In this document: one piece after another, positions 24,345 through 32,980 of the stretch
How the letters are laid out: the number at the start of each line of letters is the position of its first letter
Numbering within the stretch: the stretch's first letter is position 1
DNA from: Nonomuraea helvata
GTDB taxonomy: Bacteria; Actinomycetota; Actinomycetes; Streptosporangiales; Streptosporangiaceae
Direction of reading: 5' to 3'
NCBI RefSeq assembly: GCF_039535785.1
Contig: NZ_BAAAXV010000008.1
Span: forward strand, 1 to 64,000
Length of the DNA: 64,000 nucleotides
Position numbers and translations under genes: made by a program
Notes under the pieces: model-generated
Database searches by the model: none
The model's input: only the letters and a program-made list of their open reading frames with translations
Told to the model about the DNA's origin: nothing

Positions 24345-24605
24345 TCAACCGGTGGCCGAGGGTGTTCCTTCCCTGGCCTGGAAAGCGGTTGCCGTGTGGT
24401 CGGGCAGAACCCGGCGGGCGATCTCGGTGATGAGCTCGCGGGGAACCTCGACCGCGACCTCGCCCTCGAGCACGTCCCGGAGGTCCGCGAGCGCCTCGGC
24501 GTCGGTCACCTGCAGCCCTTGGACGACGATGGTGCCGCGGTCGGTCTCGTACAGGGTGGGGCAGGCGCCCGCCTCCGAGGTGGAGCCGAGGAACCGCATG
24601 CGCAT
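24345..24605 (-). CDS. Small XRE-associated protein of the 'FLGSTSE...PTLYETDRGT' type
   Basis: 86 residues, acidic, with the pattern FLGSTSEAGACPTLYETDRG followed by VVQGLQVTDAEALADL and EGEVAVEVPRELI. I recall very similar short proteins beside XRE/DUF5753 regulators in many actinomycetes; no biochemical role is known to me. The start was set at ATG 24605 because GGGGAAGGA lies 5 nt before it; a second ATG is two codons in. The palindrome CAATTGCGCGCAATTG is 25 nt upstream. The XRE gene follows after 57 nt on the same strand. Confidence 0.82.
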   Translation of the reverse strand: MRMRFLGSTSEAGACPTLYETDRGTIVVQGLQVTDAEALADLRDVLEGEVAVEVPRELITEIARRVLPDHTATAFQAREGTPSATG

Positions 24606-24629
24606 GACGATCCTTCCCCGATCAACAAT

Positions 24630-24646
24630 GCAATTGCGCGCAATTG
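24630..24646. promoter_or_regulatory. CAATTGCGCGCAATTG palindrome upstream of the 86-residue gene
   Basis: A perfect 16-bp palindrome (24631-24646) made of two GCAATTG(C) motifs. It stands in an A/T-rich stretch just upstream of the gene's ribosome binding site. It is a candidate XRE operator; the motif recurs at 23422-23431. Confidence 0.45.
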
Positions 24647-24684
24647 TATGGGTCAGGGGGCTCATGTGATCGTTTTTCAAGAAA

Positions 24685-25698
24685 TCAGCTGAGAATACCG
24701 TCCATAAAGCCCCGGGCCCGTTCGAACAGCTCCAAGGTGGTCGCGTGGAGCACGTCCCCGATGTCCGTGGGCGCCTTCCCCGCGCAGGCCCGCGCGTGCG
24801 TGCCCTCGAGGACGATGCCGAGCTTGAAGCAGGCCATGACCGCGTACCAGTCGACGGCCGACAGGTCACGCTCGGACAGCGCCGCGTAGTACGCGATCAG
24901 CTCGCGCGGCTCCGGCAGCCCCGGGACGTGGCCGTTGCTGCTCGGCCAGGTCGCCAGCAGCCAGCCGAGGTCGATCAGCGGGTCGCCGATCGTGCACATC
25001 TCCCAGTCCACGATCGCGGCGACGCGGGGGCCGTCGGAGGCGAACATCAGGTTCGCGAAGTGGTAGTCGCCGTGCATGATCCCTGGAGTGAACGTGCGGG
25101 GAAGATGGCGCGCGAGCCAGTCGGCCGTCTCCGTCAGGCCCGGGATGTCGGGCCCGGGATAGCCGTCGAGGTCGCCGTACGAGTCGAGCTCCTTCAGCCA
25201 GCGCGGCACCTGCCGCTCCAGGAACCCCTCCGGCCGGCCGAACCCCGGCAGCACCCCCGGATCGACCCGCCCCAGCTCGGCCAGCGCGGCAGCGGCCTCC
25301 AGCCCCATGCGGTGCCTGATCGCCGGGTCGGAGGCGTGCGGCTCCGGCAGCCCGGTCGAGGGGTTGAACCCGTCGACCGGCTCCATCAGGTAGAACACCG
25401 GCTCCCGCTCGGTCTGCGCGGCCACCAGCCTGGGCGCGGGGACGGACGTGTCACGCAGCGCCGCCAGCACCCGCGCCTCGCGGCGCAGCACCTCGTTGCT
25501 CCTGCTCCGGGCGTGCACGGGAGGCCTGCGCAGGATGTACGGGCGGCCGCCGCGCTCGAAGCGGACCATGACGTTCTGCGTGCCGCCCAGAACCGGCGCC
25601 TCACCCGTGATCGGGCCCTGGGGGAGTCTCTGGGCGTCCATCCACGTGCCTAGCGCGGCGAAGTCGATGGCGCTGACGTCGATGTGGGTGGTGGTCAT
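24685..25698 (-). CDS. Aminoglycoside-phosphotransferase-fold kinase (APH family)
   Basis: 337 residues. It has the APH/ACAD10-11-like kinase fold: LGGTQNVMVRFERGGRPYIL at the start, the catalytic loop GIMHGDYHFANLMF (HGDYH), and the Mg-binding VDWEMCTIGDPLIDLGWLL. Proteins of this subgroup often occur near acyl-CoA dehydrogenases and may phosphorylate hydroxylated acyl-CoAs rather than antibiotics. That reading is family knowledge, not shown here. ATG 25698 is preceded by GAAGGGCGGG. No acyl-CoA dehydrogenase gene is adjacent. Confidence 0.88.
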   Translation of the reverse strand: MTTTHIDVSAIDFAALGTWMDAQRLPQGPITGEAPVLGGTQNVMVRFERGGRPYILRRPPVHARSRSNEVLRREARVLAALRDTSVPAPRLVAAQTEREPVFYLMEPVDGFNPSTGLPEPHASDPAIRHRMGLEAAAALAELGRVDPGVLPGFGRPEGFLERQVPRWLKELDSYGDLDGYPGPDIPGLTETADWLARHLPRTFTPGIMHGDYHFANLMFASDGPRVAAIVDWEMCTIGDPLIDLGWLLATWPSSNGHVPGLPEPRELIAYYAALSERDLSAVDWYAVMACFKLGIVLEGTHARACAGKAPTDIGDVLHATTLELFERARGFMDGILS

Positions 25699-26451
25699 GA
25701 CCCGCCCTTCGACAGAACCATGTTCGGGTTTGCCGACCCTACGAGAGCCCCGTACCCACGGTCAACCTACATGGGTGCCCGAGCGCCTCACCCTGGAGGG
25801 CGGACGGCGTCAGCTGAGCGCCTGCATGAACGGGAGATAGTAGGAGCGGTCGGCCGGTCGTGGTGGGGCGGTTCCTGCTGGACGGCTCGCCCACGAAGAC
25901 GCCGGTGCGCTTGGCGGCCCGACCGACCACGGGGAACCCGAGCCGCGCAGATAGAGCGGCCGACCGTGGTCGGTGGCGTAGAGGGACCGTACGGGGCTCG
26001 GCCTTCAGCACGTGCTCCATGAGCGTCTTCGGCACTCTGTGTTTGCATGAGCAAAGCGGACAACAGCGTGGCCTTGTCGCTTGCCGACCGAGGTTGGGAA
26101 GCGATCCGGTGGAAGCCGATGCCGCGTCCGTCCGGTGAGCCGGGCGGACCGTGGTTGAGAGCCGCGTTGTCGGGGCCTGACTCCGCATTCCTGGAGAGAA
26201 TGCGGCTCTTGGGCCACCGCCCCGCCGGACGCTGTCCCGCTGGTGCGGGCACCAACGGGGGCGGGGACCGGGCGCCAGTCAGGCACTCGGCTGTGACTGA
26301 ACATTACCACTCGCTTACCCTGGGTCGCAATTGGCTGGCCCAACCAACCACAGTTCAACAGGTGAACTACGGGCTCGCAAAGCGAGCGCCAGGAGCATTC
26401 ATACCCTGCGCGACGGATAATCATAGTGGGGCGTTGGGGGACGATGGACGG
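25699..26451. other. Gene-poor stretch with no supportable gene
   Basis: 753 bases between the phosphotransferase start and the ROK remnant. All six frames are open for long stretches, but none gives a recognisable protein or a convincing start. A 10-bp inverted repeat is present (CCGACCACGG 25923-25932, CCGTGGTCGG 25964-25973). Around 26290-26430 the sequence is visibly richer in A/T than the flanks and has a GATAAT box at 26416. It could be a decayed gene or a landing site; I cannot name an element. Confidence 0.5.
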
Positions 26452-26985
26452 ATGGATTTCGTCGTTGCGGTTGATGTAGGCGGGACGACCATCAAGGGCG
26501 GACTTGTCGCCCGCGACGGGACGATTCTGCACTTTGAGCGCCGTGACACACCTCGCGGCGCCGACCGGGTGATCGCCGCCATCTCCGCCTTCGTCGCCGA
26601 CCTGGCGCGGCCCCGGCCCGGCCTGCGCCAGGTGGGCGTGGGGCTGGCGATGCCCGGGCTGGTCACGCCCACCCACGCCGTCTTCTCCGCGGCCTTCGGG
26701 TGGCGGGACGTGCCCGTCGCGTCGTTCGCGGACGTGGACCTGCCGGTGGCGCTCGGGCACGACGTCCGTTCGGCGGGGGAGGCGGAGCAGGCGTACGGGG
26801 CCGGAGGGGACGACGTGCTGTTCCTCCCTATCGGGACGGCGGGGGACGCGCTGCTCGTGCCGCTGCGGGAGCGGCTGGCGGCGCGCCTGGCGTTCCGCCG
26901 GGCGCCGGAGGTGGTGGCGTCGACGCTCGGGGTCGACGCGGGGCTGCTCGGGGCGGCGCTGCTGGGCTGGAGATCAGCCGCGTAG
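26452..26985 (+). pseudogene. ROK-family sugar kinase with the central part deleted
   Basis: 177 residues where ROK kinases have about 300. The N-terminal half is normal: phosphate loop VAVDVGGTTIKGGLV, VGVGLAMPGLVTP, and GHDVRSAGEAEQAYGAGGDD with the catalytic-base Asp. After LFLPIGTA the protein jumps straight to GDALLVPLRERLAARL...ASTLGVDAGLLGAALLGW, the normal C-terminal end. Roughly 110-130 residues are missing at about 26841, including the HxxGxxGCxCGxxGCxE zinc/active-site region that defines the family. The join is in frame. Catalysis is unlikely, so I list it as a probable pseudogene. Its 3' end overlaps the convergent AtuA-like gene by 12 bases. An in-frame extension up to 26047 is not used because family homology starts at 26452. 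Confidence 0.7.
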
Positions 26986-28695
26986 GTGCGGGGGGAGGTC
27001 GACCTCCCTCGCCCGCAGCTCCTCGCCGAGGGCCTTCGCCTGGGGGTCCATCCTGGGGCTCGCCGCCACGCCCCTGCCGAGCAGGCCGTGGATGACGAAG
27101 TTGAGCGCTTTGAGGTTGGGGAGCTCGTGGCGGTCGATGCGGTGGGGTGCGAGGGCCGGGAGGAGGCTTCTGAGGGTGTCCGGCGTCAGATACGCCGCCA
27201 GCCAGTCGTACCTCTCCTGGGTGTCGGTCCAGACGCCCAGGTTGGCGTTCCCGCCCTTGTCCCCGGAGCGCGCCCCGGCGATCCGCCCCAGGGGCACCCG
27301 CACGACGCCCTGGCGTCGGTCCACGACCTCTGGGCCGCCGTGCTGCCCGGTGGCTTGCGCGCCTGGGTTGCTCGGCGCGCGTGCTGTGCTCGCCGCCCCT
27401 GTCGCCCCCTCCGACGCGGGACTCGGGTCGGGCAGTTCCTTGCCGTTGACGAAGACGCGCGGGCGGACCTCCGAAGCGGGCACGAGCACGGGCCAGTACA
27501 CCCCGTACGGCGAGGCGTCGCCGGGCGGGGTGAGGGCGTAGAAGCCCGGGTAGCTGGCCAGGCCCGTTTCCACCACGGCGGAGGAGAAGGCCCGCCCCGT
27601 CCGGTGCCGGTCGGCGTCCATGACCGTGATCCGCAGCAGGCCCGCGTCGGTCAGCGTGACGTCCACCTCGTCGAACGAGTCCCGGGGGATGCGGGCCCAG
27701 AGGGCCTCCTCCGCCGCCCGGGCCTTGGCCTGCACGTCCAGGCCGGTCAGGACGAGGGTCATCGTGTTCCGGTAGCCCGCCAGGTAGTTGACGGCCACCT
27801 TCAACGTGTCCGGCGGCGGCTCGCCCCGGACGCCCGAGACCAGGACGCGGTCGGGGCCGTCGGACGACAGCGTGATCGTGTCGAAGCGGGCGACCACGTC
27901 AGGGCCGAGGTAGCGCGGGCTCCCCAGCTCGTACACGAGCTGCGCCGTCACCGTGCCGACCGAGACCAGCCCGCCGGTGCCCGGGTGCTTGGTGATCACG
28001 GCGGAGCCGTCCGCGCGCAGCTCCGCGAGCGGGAAGCCGCAGTGCGCCAGGTCCGGTACGTCCTGGAAGAACGCGTAATTCCCGCCCGTGGCCTGGCAGC
28101 CGCATTCGATGATGTGCCCCGCGACCACCGAGCCCGCCAGCGGGTCGAGATCGTCGGGCCCCCACCCGTACCGCCAGATGCCCGGACCCGTCACCAGGGC
28201 GGCGTCCGTGACGCGGCCGGTCACGACGATGTCGGCGCCCGCCGACAGTGCGGCGGCGATCGGGCGGCCGCCGAGGTAGGCGTTCGCGGTCAGCGGGGTG
28301 GCGGCCAGGCGCTCGCCCGTGTCGGCGTTGGTCAGGTCCAGGGGGTGGCCGGTGAGGTCGTCGCCCGTGATGTGGGCGATCGTGGGGGAGGCCCCGAGGC
28401 GGGTGGCGAGGTCGTGGACGGCCTCGGCGCAGCCGGCAGGGTCCAGGCCGCCAGCATTTGTCACGATTTTTATGGATTTATCGAGGCAAGGGCCGAGCAC
28501 GTCCTCCATCTGCCGGAGGAACGTCGGCGCGTACCCCGGGCGGCCCTTGAGGCGGTTGCCGGCCAGGATGAGCATGGTCAGCTCGGCCAGCCAGTCGCCG
28601 GTCAGTACGTCGATGGGCCCGCCCTCGACCATCTCGCGCGCGGCCGAGAGGCGGTCGCCGTAGAAACCGCTGCAGTTCGCGATCCGCAGCGTCAT
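26974..28695 (-). CDS. AtuA-like protein (acyclic terpene utilisation/DUF1446)
   Basis: 573 residues. It begins LRIANCSGFYGDRLSAAREM, the AtuA family start, and keeps VTGRVTDAALV, GHIIECGCQATGGNYA and the C-terminal GARSGDKGGNANLGVW domain (AtuA plus a C-terminal AtuA-like ferredoxin-fold segment). AtuA is needed for citronellol/geraniol breakdown in pseudomonads, but its reaction is unknown. A Gly/Ala/Pro-rich linker separates the two domains. The start is ATG 28695, overlapping the hydratase stop by ATGA; a GTG four codons upstream would lie inside the hydratase gene. It is the last gene of a four-gene carboxylase operon. Confidence 0.9.
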   Translation of the reverse strand: MTLRIANCSGFYGDRLSAAREMVEGGPIDVLTGDWLAELTMLILAGNRLKGRPGYAPTFLRQMEDVLGPCLDKSIKIVTNAGGLDPAGCAEAVHDLATRLGASPTIAHITGDDLTGHPLDLTNADTGERLAATPLTANAYLGGRPIAAALSAGADIVVTGRVTDAALVTGPGIWRYGWGPDDLDPLAGSVVAGHIIECGCQATGGNYAFFQDVPDLAHCGFPLAELRADGSAVITKHPGTGGLVSVGTVTAQLVYELGSPRYLGPDVVARFDTITLSSDGPDRVLVSGVRGEPPPDTLKVAVNYLAGYRNTMTLVLTGLDVQAKARAAEEALWARIPRDSFDEVDVTLTDAGLLRITVMDADRHRTGRAFSSAVVETGLASYPGFYALTPPGDASPYGVYWPVLVPASEVRPRVFVNGKELPDPSPASEGATGAASTARAPSNPGAQATGQHGGPEVVDRRQGVVRVPLGRIAGARSGDKGGNANLGVWTDTQERYDWLAAYLTPDTLRSLLPALAPHRIDRHELPNLKALNFVIHGLLGRGVAASPRMDPQAKALGEELRAREVDLPPHLRG

Positions 28696-29453
28696 CGCAC
28701 GGCCCACTTGGGCGGGCGCTTCTCCCGGAACGCCGCGATGCCCTCCTGCCCCTCCTCCGACGTGAAGCGCTCGGCGGACAGCTCGGTCATGCGCCGCTGC
28801 CCCTCCTCGAACGACATCCCCGGAACCTCTCTGACCAGCCGCTTCGTGATGGCCAGGGCCTCGGGGCCGCCCTTGATCAGCAGCTCCGCGTAATGGGCGA
28901 CCGTGGCGTCCAGCTCCTCCTCGGGCACGGCCCGCGTGAGCAGCCCGATCTCCGCCGCGCGAGCGGCGTCGAACACCTCGCCGGTCAGGAAGTACTCGGC
29001 CGCCGCCCTGGGCTCGACCCTGCGCAGCACCGGCACCGAGATCATGGCGGGCACGACCCCGAGCCGTACCTCCGAGAACGCGAACGACGCCGTCAGCGGC
29101 GCGATCGCGAAGTCGCAGGCCGCCACCAGCCCCAGGCCGCCCGCCCGCGCGGTGCCGTTGAGCCGGCAGATGACCGGCTTCGGGCTCTCCCAGATCAGCG
29201 AGAGGATCTCCGGGAACGATGCCGTCACCGGCGCGCCTGAAGCCTTCTGCTCCTTGATGTCCGCGCCCGAGCAGAACACGTTCCCCGTGCCGGTCAGCAC
29301 GATCACCCTGGCCTCCGGCTCGGCCAGCGCCCAGTGCAGCCGGTCCGCCAGGTCGGCGAGGAGCCGTACGGACAGGGCGTTGCGGTTGGGCGGCGAGTCC
29401 AGCGTGATGGTCGCGACGCCCTCCGCCAGGTCCTTGTGCACCAGGCTCGTCAT
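28692..29453 (-). CDS. Enoyl-CoA hydratase/isomerase family protein
   Basis: 253 residues, crotonase fold. FCSGADIKEQKASG is the first oxyanion-hole segment. NGTARAGGLGLVAACDFAIA is the second, and FSEVRLGVVPAMIS carries the Glu-type catalytic position. Between the carboxylase and AtuA genes it probably hydrates 3-methylglutaconyl-CoA or isohexenylglutaconyl-CoA, as LiuC/AtuE do. The choice between the two cannot be made from sequence. ATG 29453 overlaps the biotin-carboxylase stop (ATGA), and its own stop overlaps the AtuA start. Confidence 0.9.
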   Translation of the reverse strand: MTSLVHKDLAEGVATITLDSPPNRNALSVRLLADLADRLHWALAEPEARVIVLTGTGNVFCSGADIKEQKASGAPVTASFPEILSLIWESPKPVICRLNGTARAGGLGLVAACDFAIAPLTASFAFSEVRLGVVPAMISVPVLRRVEPRAAAEYFLTGEVFDAARAAEIGLLTRAVPEEELDATVAHYAELLIKGGPEALAITKRLVREVPGMSFEEGQRRMTELSAERFTSEEGQEGIAAFREKRPPKWAVR

Positions 29454-31330
29454 GAGGTCCCCTCCTGGATGATCGCCAGCACCGCGCCCGCGTCGACCTG
29501 CTGGCCCTTTTCGACGTGTACGCCGGACACCACCCCGTCGGAAGGCGCCGCGATCCGATGCTCCATCTTCATCGCCTCGAGCACCAGCACCGCCTGCCCC
29601 TTCATCACCCGGTCGCCGGCCTCCACCTCGACCCGCAGCACGCTGCCCGGCATGGGGGCGAGCAGGGATCCGGGGGCGACGTGCTCGACCGGCTCGGGGA
29701 GGCGGGGGACCGGGGTCAGCTCGGCGCAGCCGCCGGCGTGGTCGACGTAGATCCTGCCGTCCTCGTCGTACCGGGCCACCTGGAAGGTCTGCCGGACGCC
29801 GTCCCGCTCCAGCACCACCTCGTACGGCTCCGCGCTGATCACGGTGACGCCGTCGGGCAGCGGGTCGTAGACGACCTCGGCCTCCTCGAAGCGGGCGCGG
29901 CGGGGCTGGGAGCGTACGTTGCGCCAGCCGCTCGGAAGGCCCGCCAGCACCGTCGCCCGGCGGCGGTTGGCGGCGGCCATGGCGAGGGCGGCGGCGAGAG
30001 CGGGGAGCTCGCCCGGCTCCTCTTCTCGCGCCGCCGCGCCCTGGAGTGGGCCGTCGGGGGCGAGGAAGCCGGTGTGGGTGTCGCCCGCCGCAAACGCCGG
30101 ATTCACCAGGATTTTCACCAGTAAATCGCGATTGGTGGTGACACCGTGCAGCCGCGCCCGCCGCAGCGCCGTGACCAGCTTCCGCACCGCCTCGGCCCGG
30201 GACGCCCCGTACCCGATGATCTTCGCCAGCATCGCGTCGTAGTACGGCGAGATCACCGACCCCGACTCGACCCCCGCATCCACCCGAACGTCCCCGGAGA
30301 CCTCGAACCGCCGGAGCACCCCGCTCTGCGGCAGATAGTCCTCGTCCTCCGCATAGAGCCGCACCTCGACCGCATGCCCGGCCGGCGCGGGCGGCGCCGC
30401 CGGGAGCGGGACGCCTTCGGCCACCTCGAGCTGCAGCCGTACGAGATCCACTCCATGGACCAGCTCGGTGACCGGGTGCTCGACCTGGAGCCGGGTGTTC
30501 ATCTCCAGGAACGCCACCCGGTCCCCCTTGACCAGGAATTCCACGGTCCCGGCCCCGACGTAGCCGATCGTCCGCGCGGCCCTGACCGCCGCCTCGCAGA
30601 GCCGTTCGCGCAGCTCGGCCGTGATCCCGGGGGACAGGCACTCCTCGACGACCTTCTGGTGCCGCCGCTGCACGCTGCACTCCCGCTCGCCCAGCGCCCA
30701 CACGGTCCCGTGCCGGTCGGCCAGCACCTGCACCTCGACGTGCCGGGCGCCCTCCAGCAGCGGTTCCACGAACACGGTCCCGTCGCCGAACGCCGCCGCC
30801 GACTCCCTGCGCGCCGACTCGACCTCCAGGGCCAGCTCCCCGGCCTCGCGGACGATCCGCATGCCGCGCCCGCCGCCACCCGCGGACGCCTTCACCAGCA
30901 CCGGGAACTCCCCGGGCGCCGCCGGGTCGAGCGAAGGGAGCACGGGCACCCCCGCCTCCGCCATCAGCCGCTTCGCCTCGACCTTGGACCCCATGGCGGC
31001 GATGGCCTCCGGCGGCGGGCCGACCCAGACCAGCCCGGCCTCCAGCACGGCCCGCGCGAAGTCGGCGTTCTCGGACAGGAAGCCGTAACCAGGATGCACG
31101 GCGTCCGCCCCGGTGGCCCGGCAGGCGTCCAGGATGCGTCCGATGTCCAGGTAGGTATCGGACGGGCGGGCGCCGGGCAGCCGTACCGCCAGATCGGCCT
31201 CGGCCACGTGCGGCGCGTCCGCGTCGGGGTCGGAGAAGACGGCGACCGTGGAGATGCCGAGCGACGCGCAGGTGCGGAAGACGCGGCGGGCGATCTCGCC
31301 CCGGTTGGCGACCAGCAGACGGGTGATCAA
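29450..31330 (-). CDS. Biotin carboxylase/biotin carrier subunit of an acyl-CoA carboxylase
   Basis: 626 residues. The biotin-carboxylase N-domain starts LLVANRGEIARRVFRTC. The ATP-grasp glycine loop is KASAGGGGRGMRIV, followed by EMNTRLQVEHPVTE. A BT linker and a biotinyl domain with LEAMKMEH close to the C-terminus complete it. It carboxylates biotin and hands it to the beta subunit encoded directly upstream. The start is TTG 31330, overlapping the beta-subunit stop (TTGA), since MITRLLVANRGEIA is the family N-terminus. Methylcrotonyl-CoA or geranyl-CoA is the likely substrate of the complex. It is a full-length paralogue of the truncated gene at 1-846. Confidence 0.93.
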   Translation of the reverse strand: MITRLLVANRGEIARRVFRTCASLGISTVAVFSDPDADAPHVAEADLAVRLPGARPSDTYLDIGRILDACRATGADAVHPGYGFLSENADFARAVLEAGLVWVGPPPEAIAAMGSKVEAKRLMAEAGVPVLPSLDPAAPGEFPVLVKASAGGGGRGMRIVREAGELALEVESARRESAAAFGDGTVFVEPLLEGARHVEVQVLADRHGTVWALGERECSVQRRHQKVVEECLSPGITAELRERLCEAAVRAARTIGYVGAGTVEFLVKGDRVAFLEMNTRLQVEHPVTELVHGVDLVRLQLEVAEGVPLPAAPPAPAGHAVEVRLYAEDEDYLPQSGVLRRFEVSGDVRVDAGVESGSVISPYYDAMLAKIIGYGASRAEAVRKLVTALRRARLHGVTTNRDLLVKILVNPAFAAGDTHTGFLAPDGPLQGAAAREEEPGELPALAAALAMAAANRRRATVLAGLPSGWRNVRSQPRRARFEEAEVVYDPLPDGVTVISAEPYEVVLERDGVRQTFQVARYDEDGRIYVDHAGGCAELTPVPRLPEPVEHVAPGSLLAPMPGSVLRVEVEAGDRVMKGQAVLVLEAMKMEHRIAAPSDGVVSGVHVEKGQQVDAGAVLAIIQEGTS

Positions 31331-32919
31331 GGCCGGAACACCCCGAAAGCCGCCGGCTCCGGCACCGGCGCGCTGTTGGTCGCCGACAGGCACATGCCCA
31401 GCACGGTACGCGTGTCGCGCGGGTCGATGACCCCGTCGTCGTACAGGCGGCCCGACAGGAAGAACGGCAGCGACTCCGCCTCGATCTGGGCCTCCACCAT
31501 CGCGCGCATCGCCGCGTCCGCCTCCTCGTCGTACACCTGCCCCTTGGCCTGCGCCGACGCCCTGCCCACGATCGACAGCACCCCGGCGAGCTGCGCGGGC
31601 CCCATCACCGCCGACTTGGCGCTCGGCCAGCTGAACAGGAAGCGGGGCTCGTACGCGCGCCCGCACATGCCGTAGTTTCCGGCGCCGTACGAGGCACCCA
31701 TGACGATGGTGAGGTGCGGCACCGTCGAGTTCGACACGGCGTTGATCATCATGGCGCCGTGCTTGATGATGCCGCCCTGCTCGTAGTCCTTGCCGACCAT
31801 GTAACCGGTCGTGTTCTGGAGGAAGATGAGCGGAGTGCGCGACTGGTTCGCGAGCTGGATGAACTGGGTGGCCTTCTGCGACTCCTCGCTGAACAGCACG
31901 CCGCGCGCGTTGGCCAGCACGCCCACCGGGTAGCCGTGGACGCGCGCCCAGCCGGTCACCAGCGAGGCGCCGTACAGCGGCTTGAACTCCTCGAACTCGC
32001 TCCCGTCCACCACCCGCGCGATCACCTCGCGGGGGTCGAACGGCACCTTCAGGTCTGCGGGGACGATCCCGAGCAGCTCGTCCACCGGGTACCGCGGCTC
32101 CCGCGCCGCCTGCGGCGTGACGCCCTGCTTGCGCCAGTTGAGTGAACGGACGATCTGCCGCCCGATCCGCAGCGCGTCGTGCTCGTCCTCGGCCAGGTAG
32201 TCGGCCAGGCCGCTGATCCTGGCGTGCATCTCGGCGCCGCCCAGCGCCTCGTCGTCTGACTCCTCCCCGGTGGCCATCTTCACCAGGGGCGGGCCGCCCA
32301 GGAACACCTTCGCGCGTTCCCGCACCATCACCACGTAGTCGCTCATCCCGGGCACGTACGCACCGCCCGCCGTGGAGTTCCCGAACACGAGCGCGACGGT
32401 CGGAACACCCGCGGCCGACAACCGGGTCAGGTCCCGAAATATCCGCCCACCCGGGATGAAGATCTCCTTCTGCGTCGGCAGATCCGCACCGCCGCTCTCC
32501 ACCAGGTTCACGTACGGGAGCCTGTTCTGCAGCGCGATGTCGGCCGCGCGCAGCGACTTCTTCAACGTCCACGGATTGGAGGCGCCACCGCGGACCGTCG
32601 GGTCGTTGGCAGTGATCACACACTCGACGCCCTCGACCACCCCGATCCCCGACACCATGCCGGCCCCCACGGGGAACTCACTGCCCCAGGCGGCCAGCGG
32701 CGACAGCTCCAGGAACGGGGAGTCGGGATCGACCAGCAGCTCGATGCGCTCGCGGGCCAGCAGCTTGCCGCGCCCGCGATGCCGCTCGACGTACCTGTCG
32801 CCACCTCCGGCCACGGCCTTGGCGTGCTCGGCGTCGAGCTCGCTCAGCTTGGTGAGCATGGATGCGCGGCGACTGCGGTAGTCGGCACTCTCGAGATCGA
32901 GCCTGCTCCTGACGATCAC
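31327..32919 (-). CDS. Acyl-CoA carboxylase carboxyltransferase (beta) subunit
   Basis: 530 residues, two crotonase-like carboxyltransferase halves. The N-half has VNLVESGGADLPTQ and FGNSTAGGAYVPGMSDY; the C-half has FLQNTTGYMVGKDYEQGGIIKHGA and MGASYGAGNYGMCGRAYEPRF. This pattern is that of methylcrotonyl-/geranyl-CoA carboxylase beta subunits (MccB/LiuB/AtuC) rather than propionyl-CoA carboxylase. GTG 32919 lies 6 nt after a TAGCGT box, so the operon mRNA is probably leaderless. It is the first gene of the operon beta subunit, alpha subunit, hydratase, AtuA. Confidence 0.93.
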   Translation of the reverse strand: MIVRSRLDLESADYRSRRASMLTKLSELDAEHAKAVAGGGDRYVERHRGRGKLLARERIELLVDPDSPFLELSPLAAWGSEFPVGAGMVSGIGVVEGVECVITANDPTVRGGASNPWTLKKSLRAADIALQNRLPYVNLVESGGADLPTQKEIFIPGGRIFRDLTRLSAAGVPTVALVFGNSTAGGAYVPGMSDYVVMVRERAKVFLGGPPLVKMATGEESDDEALGGAEMHARISGLADYLAEDEHDALRIGRQIVRSLNWRKQGVTPQAAREPRYPVDELLGIVPADLKVPFDPREVIARVVDGSEFEEFKPLYGASLVTGWARVHGYPVGVLANARGVLFSEESQKATQFIQLANQSRTPLIFLQNTTGYMVGKDYEQGGIIKHGAMMINAVSNSTVPHLTIVMGASYGAGNYGMCGRAYEPRFLFSWPSAKSAVMGPAQLAGVLSIVGRASAQAKGQVYDEEADAAMRAMVEAQIEAESLPFFLSGRLYDDGVIDPRDTRTVLGMCLSATNSAPVPEPAAFGVFRP

Positions 32920-32925
32920 GTCAAC

Positions 32926-32931
32926 ACGCTA
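32926..32931 (-). promoter_or_regulatory. -10 box of the second carboxylase operon
   Basis: TAGCGT on the minus strand, 6 nt upstream of GTG 32919, with no Shine-Dalgarno sequence. No convincing -35 box was found. Confidence 0.4.
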
Positions 32932-32936
32932 ACGCA

Positions 32937-32965
32937 CGAAAGGGCCCGTATGAGGGGCCCTTTCG
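32937..32965 (-). terminator. Terminator hairpin after the Ser/Thr kinase
   Basis: CGAAAGGGCCC (32937-32947), 7-nt loop, GGGCCCTTTCG (32955-32965): a perfect 11-bp stem just past the kinase stop. It also insulates the carboxylase operon promoter from read-through. Confidence 0.75.
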
Positions 32966-32980
32966 CGCGTATGTCGTCGG

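Noticed and set aside
24685..25698. Aminoglycoside resistance gene
   Set aside because: The APH fold is clear, but the sequence fits the ACAD10/11-like subgroup better than known drug phosphotransferases.
26047..26451. In-frame 135-codon extension of the ROK gene
   Set aside because: No homology to ROK proteins or to anything I recognise; the family N-terminus is at 26452.
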